A stretch of DNA of 5,933 bases from Bacillota bacterium. Lineage in GTDB: Bacteria > Bacillota > Clostridia > Acetivibrionales > DSM-2933. Under the pieces are notes generated by a model that ran no database searches, was not told the origin of the DNA, and was given only the letters and a program-made list of their open reading frames with translations. Made by a program: the position numbers and the translations under genes. Every line of letters starts with the position of its first letter. Within the stretch, counting starts at the first letter, position 1. The stretch covers positions 1 through 5,933 of the forward strand of contig JAEZNF010000538.1 in the NCBI GenBank assembly GCA_023441845.1. Reading direction: 5' to 3'. Shown here one piece after another: positions 1 to 5,933 of the stretch.

Positions 1-817
1 TGTTATATCTTTGAAGCAATAATCCCCAAATTGTTTGGAGTAATGCGTTTAATGTAACATTATTACCGGAAGCAATTTTTACAAGTTTATTGGTAGTATC
101 TTCATCAATTTTTATCATATATTCTTGAAGTTCAAATTGTTTTTGACAATTAATACCTTGAAGAACCTTCGGTATATCAATTGGTGTATCGTAATCTTTT
201 AAGTAATCAGTCCAATAGGCCAATGCAGTATTTTTATCCTGGTTAGTCAACCATTTTACATAATCCTTGTAAGAGTTAGGTTTACCGGAATCATGATTAT
301 ACTCATGATTCTGGCTAATTAACTTATAAATATCAAAAAAATCAACAAGAATTTTTGTTCCAGACCAACCATCAACGATAATATGATGAAAGCTCCAAAT
401 AATAGTAATTTTTTGTGGGGCAATTTTAAATACACTCATCCGGGTCAAGTTTTCATTTGTTATATTGAAACCTCTTTTTTTATCTTCTTTTTTATAGTCA
501 TCGATATAGGATTTAATACTATCAGGAGTTAAATCGGATATATCCCGGTAATTGATATTAACTTGTTTTTCACGCAAAATAACTTGTTTTGGTTTTTTTA
601 TATTGGTATACACAATATTTGTTCTTAATACATCATACTTTTCAACTATTAAATTAAGGCTTTTCTCTAAACATTTTATGTTTAAATCGTTTGAAATTAC
701 AACTTCAAACTGTATAAAATATGCACTTGAATCTTTTTGTAATAAGTAAGTGTATAAAATTCCCTCTTGAATGGGGGTAAGTGGATAAATATCCTTTATT
801 ATGTTTTCAGTGCTCAT
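1..817 (-). CDS. Nonribosomal peptide synthetase, N-terminal DCL condensation domain, 3' end outside window
   Basis: The first 272 codons of a second NRPS, running off the left edge without a stop. It starts at the ATG at 815-817, eight bases after a strong AAGGAGG. A short N-terminus of about ten residues leads straight into the condensation motif C1, YPLTPIQEGIL (11-21). The acceptor-type HHxxxDG motif is intact as HHIIVDG (144-150) within WSFHHIIVDGW. YDVLRT (61-66) and the YPLTPxQEG form are typical of DCL domains, which accept a D-configured donor; the text closely resembles the start of tyrocidine synthetase TycB as I recall it. That fits an epimerization domain ending the upstream protein. 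The visible part ends near LLLQRYN, about 60% of the way through the domain; later motifs and all downstream modules are outside. It should catalyse peptide bond formation between the incoming D-ended chain and its own first amino acid. Confidence 0.95.
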   Translation of the reverse strand, partial: MSTENIIKDIYPLTPIQEGILYTYLLQKDSSAYFIQFEVVISNDLNIKCLEKSLNLIVEKYDVLRTNIVYTNIKKPKQVILREKQVNINYRDISDLTPDSIKSYIDDYKKEDKKRGFNITNENLTRMSVFKIAPQKITIIWSFHHIIVDGWSGTKILVDFFDIYKLISQNHEYNHDSGKPNSYKDYVKWLTNQDKNTALAYWTDYLKDYDTPIDIPKVLQGINCQKQFELQEYMIKIDEDTTNKLVKIASGNNVTLNALLQTIWGLLLQRYN

Positions 818-825
818 AAATACCG

Positions 826-832
826 CCTCCTT
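826..832 (-). promoter_or_regulatory. Ribosome binding site of the downstream NRPS gene
   Basis: The minus strand reads AAGGAGG, a perfect Shine-Dalgarno core, eight bases before the ATG at 815-817. It lies within the 21-base gap after the upstream stop codon, and it fixes the start of the second gene. The gap is too short for a promoter plus terminator, so the two genes are probably translated from one transcript. Confidence 0.93.
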
Positions 833-838
833 GAAGAA

Positions 839-3800
839 TTATTTGCTGTTAAATAATCCTATTATATTATCAAGTTCTTCCTGAGAAATATCTTGTTCAA
901 AATCACTTAACTGCACATCATTTAATTGAGAATTGTTACAACAATCAGTTATTTCTATCAAATTGCGTTGGTAACAATTTGCCAATTCTTTGATACTTTC
1001 GGGCAAAAATTCGTTCTTATTGTAATAAAACGAAAATACCATTTCCTCATTTATGATAACTGCTGTAATATCTATGCTATTTTCTCTTATCATTTCCGGG
1101 TAAATATCATCGTTCGATAAGAACTGAATGAGTTCAAAATCATTATCCTTTAATTCATTGAATTTACCTAAATAATTGAAATTTATATCTAATTTAGATA
1201 CAACATCCCTAACCACAGACCTTTCAGATATATACTTCAAAACACCAAAACCAAAACCTTTATTGGGTATAGCTCGCAAACTCTCTTTAGTTATTTTAAT
1301 ATTTTCAGGTATACTGTTTTTTTGAGCTGTTCTCAAAATAATGGGATACTGATTTGTAAACCATCCTACAGTTCTGGAAATATTAAATCCTTTGATTACG
1401 TTTTCTCTGCCATGACTTTCAAGGTTAACCTTTAATTCATTGATACCTTTCCAATCATTAAATGCCATTATTAACGCTGTCAATAAAAGATCGTTTATTT
1501 CAGTACGAAAAGCTTTATTGGATTCCTCAACCAATTGTTTGGTTTTAGCCTTTGTTAAAATACATTTTTCAATTTCAACATCTTTAAAATAGCTTTTTTC
1601 AATGATTGCATCTTTTTTGATAACAGGTATTTCTGTTTTTAATATCTCCTCCCAATATGCTTCTTCACTTTTCAATTCGGGACTTTCAGCATATTTGTAG
1701 ATTTCATTCGTCCATTCTTTAAATGAATTGGTTTTTTCTTGGTACTTGATTTCATTATTCTTAGTTAATTGCTCATAACCGTCCATCAAATCTTCTAAAA
1801 TAATTCTCCAGGAAACACCGTCCACAACCAAATGATGAACAATAATCCTTAGGTAATCACCGTACTGGGTTTTAAATAATAATAATTTAACTAGCGGACC
1901 TGTCGAAATATTAAAACTCGATTGGATCTTCTTTGATTCATTTGCAATTCGGAGTTCACAATCTTCATCATCTCTTATATCAATTTTAATAAGTTCAAAT
2001 GCCCCATCATTAATCTCCCTATTATATTGTTCAATTGTATTATTTCTGAAATTAAATACAATTCTTAATGCATCATGATGTTCAATTATCCTTTGAAAAA
2101 CTTTCTTCAACTTTTCTTCATCAATACCAAACTTATTAAATATTAACGCAGATTGATTAAAATAATTGGGACAATTATTTGTTTCAAAAAACCACTTTTG
2201 AACCGGTGACAATTCAACTCTTCCTTCAACCGGTGCTTGTATAATTTCAACGTCGGCAACTTTTAATTTCTTTGACAACTCTCTAATGGTCGGATGATCA
2301 TAAATATCTTCATTATTTAAAATATATCCGAACTTTTGCAATCGGGATATAATCTGGATATTTTTAATGGACTCTCCGCCTCTGTCAAAGAAATTATCGT
2401 TAACACCGATTTCGTTAACGTTTAATACTTCCGACCATATTTTTTGTAATAAAATTTCCAATTCATTAATTGGTTCCTCACTTGTTGTAATATCCATTTG
2501 AGGTTCCGGCAGTTTTTTGTAATCTATTTTGCCATGCTCGGTTAAAGGTATTTCGGTAATACGCATTAACCTATTGGGAATCATATATTCGGGTAGGTAA
2601 TATGTTAAGAATTGTCTAACATCATTCTCATTCATAGAATAATCGGTAACATAATAGCCCCATAAATTATTCTGGTTATTTGCGACTACTATTGCACTTT
2701 TTATTTTACTATTCTTTAGTAAAGTATTTTCAATTTCACCAAGCTCCACCCTATATCCGTTAATTTTAACTTGTCTATCAACCCTGCCCATAAACTCAAG
2801 GTTTCCATCAGGTAACCATCTTACTAAGTCGCCTGTTTTATACATTTTTTGATTTTTATCAAAAATATTCGGTATAAACTTTTCTTGATTGAGAATTTCA
2901 TTATTTACATACCCTTTCGCAAGGCCCTTTCCCGCAATAAATAATTCTCCAACCACTCCTATCGCCAAAACATCATGTGACTTGCCTAAAACATATGTTT
3001 CCACATTATTAATAGGTTTCCCAATAACAGTAGTATTTTCAGTAGTCAACCCTTTAAAATAGGTTGTAGTAATGGTCCCTTCCGTAGGTCCATACTCATT
3101 AATAATTTCAATTTCAGGGTTCTTCTTATTACTTGTATTTATAATATCCGGATCGGTCTTTTCACCTGCAAGCACAACAAACCTTAAGCTTGCCAAATCA
3201 GTTTGATCAGCTTCCTCAACAATCATCTTATATAATGAAGGCGTTAAACTGATGTTAGTTACAGCATTCTCCTTAATAATACCGGGTAAATTCGCTTTTT
3301 GACTATCTTTCATAAGTACTAAACTTCCACCCGATAATAAACTACAGTAAAAGTTAGTCCCAAACCCGTCAAAAGCAACGGATAATACCTGTAAAGTCAC
3401 ATCATCCCCGTTATAGCCATATTCGTTTATTCTCCATGTTACGAGATTAGCTAAACTTTGATGTCCAATCATAACTCCCTTTGGTTTTCCAGTTGTTCCG
3501 GAAGTATAGATGATATAAACCAAGTCCTCATCAGAATTAACTTCGTCTAAATCACTATCGGAATAGGTATATATTTTACTATCATAAATATTAATAAATT
3601 CTGCCGAATCGTTAATCTGATTTGAAAATCTATCCTGTGAGATAACAAACTTAATCTTGCTATCATTTAATATGTAATTAATTCTTTCTTCCGGATATGT
3701 TGGATCAATCGGAATATAAGCACCGCCGGATTTAATAATACCTAATAGTCCAATTATTAATTCAAAGGAAACTTCCATCATTATTGCGACAGTGTCATTA

Positions 3801-5933
3801 GGCTTAATACCTTTTTCCCTTAAATAGGCAGCTACTTGATTGGATTTTTTATTCAATTCTTGATATAAAATCTTTTTCCCATCAAAAATAACAGCAGTTT
3901 TATCCGGATATCTGTTAGCCTGTGATTCAAAAAGGCTTTTTATTGAGCATATACCCGATATCTCTTTTTTAGTATTATTAAAATCAAACAGTACTTGTTC
4001 TTTCTCTGCCTTCGTTAACATATTAAAAGAATCTATGTTATTATGCGGTGAAGCCACGATTCCCTTTAAAATATTAATATAATGCTGCATTATTCTATTA
4101 ATGGTTTCTTTTTCGAATAACTCTTTACTATATTCGATATAGAAAGACAGTGTTTCATTCTTATCGGTAGCCATTAATGCAATGTCGCTTCTAGAATATC
4201 TAATTTTCACATTATATTGCGATATTTTGAATTCACCGATTTGAATATCCTCAAAAATGCCCACCTCATCAGCATTTTGCAATACAAAAATGGCGTCTAA
4301 TAAGGGGTTCCTATTGAACTCTTTCATAAAATTAAACTTATTAACAAGTAATTCAAATGGATAGTCCTGGTGCTCAAATGTTTTCAATGAATTATTCTTG
4401 ATTTCCTGAAGAAAATCTGTAAACTTTTTAGACCCAAGAGGATAATTTCTCTGCGGCAAAATGTTTACAAACATTCCAACCATGTTTTGTATATCACTAT
4501 GAATTCTGCCTGCTGCCGGAGAACTTACTACAATATCTTCCTGTCCGGTGTATTTAGAAAGGAGAATATTATATGCAGCCAACAATACCATGTATATAGT
4601 TGAGTCGGTGTCTGCACATAGCTGTTTTAATTGCTTTGTAAGTTCTTTATCAATGTCAAAATAGATACAATCACCCTCAAAACTCTGGTACATTGGTCTT
4701 TTATAATCCAAAGGCAAATTCAAAACCGGTATTTCATCTTGAAATAGATTGTTCCAATAATTTTCATGTTGCTTTAAAACTCCGCTGCTAATTAAATCTT
4801 TTTCCCAAACTGAATAATCCTTGTATTGAATTTTTAAAGGAGTTAAACTACCGCCTTCGTATATTACTTTCAACTCGTCAAAAAGAATTCTTACAGATAC
4901 TCCATCAACGATAATATGGTGAAAATCTACTAAAAGCAACTGTTTCCCCTGAGAAATTTTTCCTGAAAATACTCTAAAAAGTGGCGCCTTATCTAACTCA
5001 AAAGGTTTCACAACATTGCATATAACATTGTCAATGTCTTCTTCATCTATATCCATTATATTGATTTTAAATTCAGGAGCTTTTTCTATTTCCTGTACAA
5101 TCTCATTATCAATTATTTTGAATGATGTTCTCAAGCTTTCGTGTCTATGCATTAGCGTTCTGAAAGAATCTTCCAATCTTTTAATATCAACATCCCCATC
5201 TATAATCAAAGCAAAGGGAGTATTATAGACCAATCCGGAACCCTTTCGCTGTAATATTGAATACAATCGCTTTTGAGCAGAAGATGCGGGATAGAACAAA
5301 CTTTCAGCAACCTCAATTATTGGCGAATATTTAGCTTCTTTCCCACCTTGAATGTATTCAGCTATTCCCTCAATGGTTGGATTATTAAATATTTCTTCCA
5401 AAGGCATATCTATATTAAATTCCTTGTTTATCCTTGATGAAAGAGTTATTACCTTTAAAGAATGCCCACCCAACTTAAAAAAGTTGTCATTGATGCTTAT
5501 CTCTTTTTTAGTTTCAAATAATTCCTGCCAAATCAAAACCAGTTTTTCTTCGATAGAATTTCTGGGTTTCTGATATTTGGAATTACTTTCTTTATTATGA
5601 TTATTTTTTTCTATAGTATTTATTAGTTCACATAAATCGACATCTTCTACATGTTCGGAAAGTCTAGGAATTACCTCCATACGGTATGAATTAATCTTAC
5701 AACCCGTTGTCCCGGTTTTTTCAATTATGTAATTTTTAAGTTCTTCTTTAATCAAGTTTAAATCCATTGTATTGCATAACGATTGACCCTCACACTTTTT
5801 TGTGAAAAACATATCAATATTGGGAGTTAAACCATTTAAAATTGCGGATTGCATTACAATTGAGTCTGCGTTTATTCCTACATAGCAATTATTAGTCCCC
5901 TGGTATAAAATATGTTTTAAAGAGTTAAGGCCC
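839..5933 (-). CDS. Nonribosomal peptide synthetase, 3' part: (ANL C-terminus)-PCP-C-A-PCP-E, 5' end outside window
   Basis: Multimodular synthetase that adds and epimerizes one residue of a peptide. The frame stays open from the right edge to the TAA at 839-841, so the start is outside. Residues are numbered here from the internal Met codon at 5852-5854; 26 more codons precede it. Visible domains: an acyl-activating C-terminal remnant (to about 80); PCP1 (100-168, GGHS, phosphopantetheine Ser132); condensation domain (186-612, HHIIVDG at 312-318, GMFVNILPQR at 460-469); adenylation domain (637-1116); PCP2 (1128-1196, GGES, Ser1162); epimerization domain (1210-1640); docking-like tail (1643-1671). 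An Asn/Lys-rich linker (79-100) precedes PCP1. The next NRPS gene follows after 21 bases, so the two are almost certainly cotranscribed. All core motifs of the complete domains are intact and there is no frameshift. No thioesterase is present, so synthesis continues on the next protein. Family assignment is secure; the product is not recognised. Confidence 0.96.
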   Translation of the reverse strand, partial: GLNSLKHILYQGTNNCYVGINADSIVMQSAILNGLTPNIDMFFTKKCEGQSLCNTMDLNLIKEELKNYIIEKTGTTGCKINSYRMEVIPRLSEHVEDVDLCELINTIEKNNHNKESNSKYQKPRNSIEEKLVLIWQELFETKKEISINDNFFKLGGHSLKVITLSSRINKEFNIDMPLEEIFNNPTIEGIAEYIQGGKEAKYSPIIEVAESLFYPASSAQKRLYSILQRKGSGLVYNTPFALIIDGDVDIKRLEDSFRTLMHRHESLRTSFKIIDNEIVQEIEKAPEFKINIMDIDEEDIDNVICNVVKPFELDKAPLFRVFSGKISQGKQLLLVDFHHIIVDGVSVRILFDELKVIYEGGSLTPLKIQYKDYSVWEKDLISSGVLKQHENYWNNLFQDEIPVLNLPLDYKRPMYQSFEGDCIYFDIDKELTKQLKQLCADTDSTIYMVLLAAYNILLSKYTGQEDIVVSSPAAGRIHSDIQNMVGMFVNILPQRNYPLGSKKFTDFLQEIKNNSLKTFEHQDYPFELLVNKFNFMKEFNRNPLLDAIFVLQNADEVGIFEDIQIGEFKISQYNVKIRYSRSDIALMATDKNETLSFYIEYSKELFEKETINRIMQHYINILKGIVASPHNNIDSFNMLTKAEKEQVLFDFNNTKKEISGICSIKSLFESQANRYPDKTAVIFDGKKILYQELNKKSNQVAAYLREKGIKPNDTVAIMMEVSFELIIGLLGIIKSGGAYIPIDPTYPEERINYILNDSKIKFVISQDRFSNQINDSAEFINIYDSKIYTYSDSDLDEVNSDEDLVYIIYTSGTTGKPKGVMIGHQSLANLVTWRINEYGYNGDDVTLQVLSVAFDGFGTNFYCSLLSGGSLVLMKDSQKANLPGIIKENAVTNISLTPSLYKMIVEEADQTDLASLRFVVLAGEKTDPDIINTSNKKNPEIEIINEYGPTEGTITTTYFKGLTTENTTVIGKPINNVETYVLGKSHDVLAIGVVGELFIAGKGLAKGYVNNEILNQEKFIPNIFDKNQKMYKTGDLVRWLPDGNLEFMGRVDRQVKINGYRVELGEIENTLLKNSKIKSAIVVANNQNNLWGYYVTDYSMNENDVRQFLTYYLPEYMIPNRLMRITEIPLTEHGKIDYKKLPEPQMDITTSEEPINELEILLQKIWSEVLNVNEIGVNDNFFDRGGESIKNIQIISRLQKFGYILNNEDIYDHPTIRELSKKLKVADVEIIQAPVEGRVELSPVQKWFFETNNCPNYFNQSALIFNKFGIDEEKLKKVFQRIIEHHDALRIVFNFRNNTIEQYNREINDGAFELIKIDIRDDEDCELRIANESKKIQSSFNISTGPLVKLLLFKTQYGDYLRIIVHHLVVDGVSWRIILEDLMDGYEQLTKNNEIKYQEKTNSFKEWTNEIYKYAESPELKSEEAYWEEILKTEIPVIKKDAIIEKSYFKDVEIEKCILTKAKTKQLVEESNKAFRTEINDLLLTALIMAFNDWKGINELKVNLESHGRENVIKGFNISRTVGWFTNQYPIILRTAQKNSIPENIKITKESLRAIPNKGFGFGVLKYISERSVVRDVVSKLDINFNYLGKFNELKDNDFELIQFLSNDDIYPEMIRENSIDITAVIINEEMVFSFYYNKNEFLPESIKELANCYQRNLIEITDCCNNSQLNDVQLSDFEQDISQEELDNIIGLFNSK
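842..928 (-). other. C-terminal docking (COM donor-like) tail
   Basis: Residues about 1643-1671, after the epimerization domain. LSDFEQDISQEELDNIIGLF resembles the TPSDF...LTxEELExIL tails that end TycA-type proteins and bind the N-terminus of the partner synthetase. The tail is acidic and predicted helical. The partner would be the short N-terminus of the next gene (788-817). The assignment rests on position and pattern. Confidence 0.7.
935..2227 (-). other. Epimerization domain
   Basis: Residues about 1210-1640. It interconverts L and D forms of the residue or peptide bound to PCP2. Motifs: LSPVQKWFF (1215-1223), HHLVVDGVSWRI (1340-1351, catalytic His1341), LESHGRE (1478-1484), RTVGWFTNQYPIIL (1494-1507), PNKGFGFG (1530-1537) and FNYLGKF (1559-1565). 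VDGVSW and RTVGWFT are diagnostic of epimerization rather than condensation domains. The canonical EGHGRE reads ESHGRE here; the first Glu (1479), the presumed catalytic base, is kept. The domain should be functional. Confidence 0.93.
2267..2473 (-). other. Peptidyl carrier domain PCP2, epimerization-associated
   Basis: Residues about 1128-1196. NDNFFDRGGESIKNIQIISR carries the phosphopantetheine serine Ser1162 (codon 2369-2371). Carriers that feed an epimerization domain usually have GGDS with an acidic residue before the serine. Here it is GGES, which keeps the acidic character and separates it from the GGHS of PCP1. Confidence 0.92.
2507..3946 (-). other. Adenylation domain, predicted tyrosine-like specificity
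   Basis: Residues about 637-1116. All core motifs are present: A2 (706-725), A3 TSGTTGKPKG (784-793), A4 AFDGFGTNFY (827-836), A5 NEYGPTEGTI (919-928), A6 GELFIAGKGLAKGY (969-982), A7 YKTGDLVRW (1005-1013), A8 GRVDRQVKINGYRVELGE (1023-1040), A9 LPEYMIP (1087-1093) and A10 HGKIDY with Lys1109. Hand alignment to GrsA positions 235, 236, 239, 278, 299, 301, 322, 330, 331 and 517 gives D-G-T-S-V-A-E-I-T-K. The known tyrosine code DGTITAEVAK agrees at six of ten positions, with one more I/V exchange. The enzyme is active by motif; tyrosine or another aromatic amino acid is an inference. Confidence 0.88.
4019..5299 (-). other. Condensation domain, LCL type
   Basis: Residues about 186-612. Motifs in order: C1 YPASSAQKRLY (188-198), HRHESLRTSF (236-245), C3 HHIIVDG (312-318), C4 YKDYSVW (344-350), C5 GMFVNILPQR (460-469), C6 HQDYPFELLV (495-504), C7 RNPLLDAIFVLQN (515-527). 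The SSAQKRLY form of C1 and HESLRTSF are typical of Firmicute LCL domains, which take an L-configured donor, rather than of starter or DCL domains. The catalytic second histidine is His313. Confidence 0.9.
5351..5557 (-). other. Peptidyl carrier domain PCP1
   Basis: Residues about 100-168. NDNFFKLGGHSLKVITLSSR is the classic carrier motif, with Ser132 (codon 5459-5461) as the expected 4'-phosphopantetheine attachment site. The GGHS form is usual for carriers that are not followed by an epimerization domain, in agreement with the LCL-type condensation domain that comes next. Confidence 0.93.
5615..5933 (-). other. Partial domain: possible C-terminal subdomain of an ANL (adenylate-forming) enzyme, A10 lysine absent
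   Basis: This is the stretch before PCP1, from the right edge to about residue 80. Its place before a carrier domain and the sequence VIPRLSEH (61-68) match the end of adenylation domains, where xIPLTxxGKxDxxxL carries the A10 lysine. The complete adenylation domain downstream has EIPLTEHGKIDYKKL at the same place. Here the text continues VEDVDLCEL, so neither the glycine nor the lysine is present. The part before it (LYQGTNNCYVGINADS, then a helix-like segment and MFFTKK) does not show a recognisable A8 motif. It may be a diverged acyl-activating domain, an inactive one, or a different domain; the catalytic half is outside the window. Confidence 0.45.

Noticed and set aside
552..749. Plus-strand open frame of 65 codons
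   Set aside because: It lies antisense inside the conserved condensation domain coding region of the second NRPS gene, has no recognisable protein pattern and is a shadow of that gene.
818..838. Promoter or terminator between the two NRPS genes
   Set aside because: Only 21 bases separate stop and start and they are filled by the ribosome binding site; no hairpin or -10/-35 pair fits.
926..1120. Plus-strand open frame of 64 codons
   Set aside because: It is antisense to the end of the epimerization domain. The hydrophobic look comes from reading AT-rich coding sequence in reverse.
5016..5573. Two plus-strand open frames (5016-5228 and 5352-5573)
   Set aside because: Both are antisense to the LCL condensation domain and PCP1, whose minus-strand motifs are beyond doubt. 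Neither has a convincing start context or known pattern.
5604..5610. Run of seven T on the plus strand, considered as a terminator or slippage site
   Set aside because: On the coding strand it is an A-run within the Glu-Lys-Asn linker, with no hairpin beside it. The frame is the same and sensible on both sides, so neither termination nor frameshifting is supported.
5624..5674. Frameshift as the explanation for the missing A10 lysine
   Set aside because: The frame reads coherently from VIPRL through DVDLCEL into the linker and PCP1. The GKxD motif is replaced, not displaced into another frame.

Overview
The window is AT-rich and lies entirely within a nonribosomal peptide synthetase (NRPS) operon read on the minus strand. 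The AT-biased codons, Lys/Asn/Ile-rich proteins, strong AAGGAGG ribosome binding site and closeness to Bacillus/Brevibacillus-type NRPS domains point to a Firmicute, more likely a clostridial relative than a Bacillus. This is inference from composition and motifs; no taxonomic marker is present.

Layout, in the direction of transcription (right to left): (1) 5933 to 839 is the 3' part of a large NRPS gene whose start lies beyond the right edge. Its order is an unusual, possibly degenerate, C-terminal piece of an acyl/aminoacyl-activating domain (about 5933-5615), carrier protein PCP1 (5557-5351), an LCL-type condensation domain (5299-4019), an adenylation domain (3946-2507), carrier protein PCP2 (2473-2267), an epimerization domain (2227-935) and a C-terminal communication-type tail (928-842). 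(2) A 21-base gap holds only a ribosome binding site. (3) 817 to 1 is the 5' part of the next NRPS gene, starting with a condensation domain of the DCL type and running off the left edge.

The two proteins should act in sequence. PCP1 carries an upstream L-configured or achiral unit. The first condensation domain joins it to the amino acid activated by the full adenylation domain; the code read here, DGTSVAEITK, most resembles a tyrosine code. The epimerization domain inverts that residue while it is bound to PCP2. The D-configured chain then passes between proteins to the DCL condensation domain of the next synthetase, with the tail and the short N-terminus as the likely docking pair. This resembles the TycA/TycB handover in tyrocidine synthesis.

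No promoter, terminator, RNA gene, mobile element or CRISPR array was seen, and there is no gene-free stretch over 300 bases. The architecture is a known NRPS type. The least ordinary part is the odd domain at the right edge, which lacks the usual A10 lysine.
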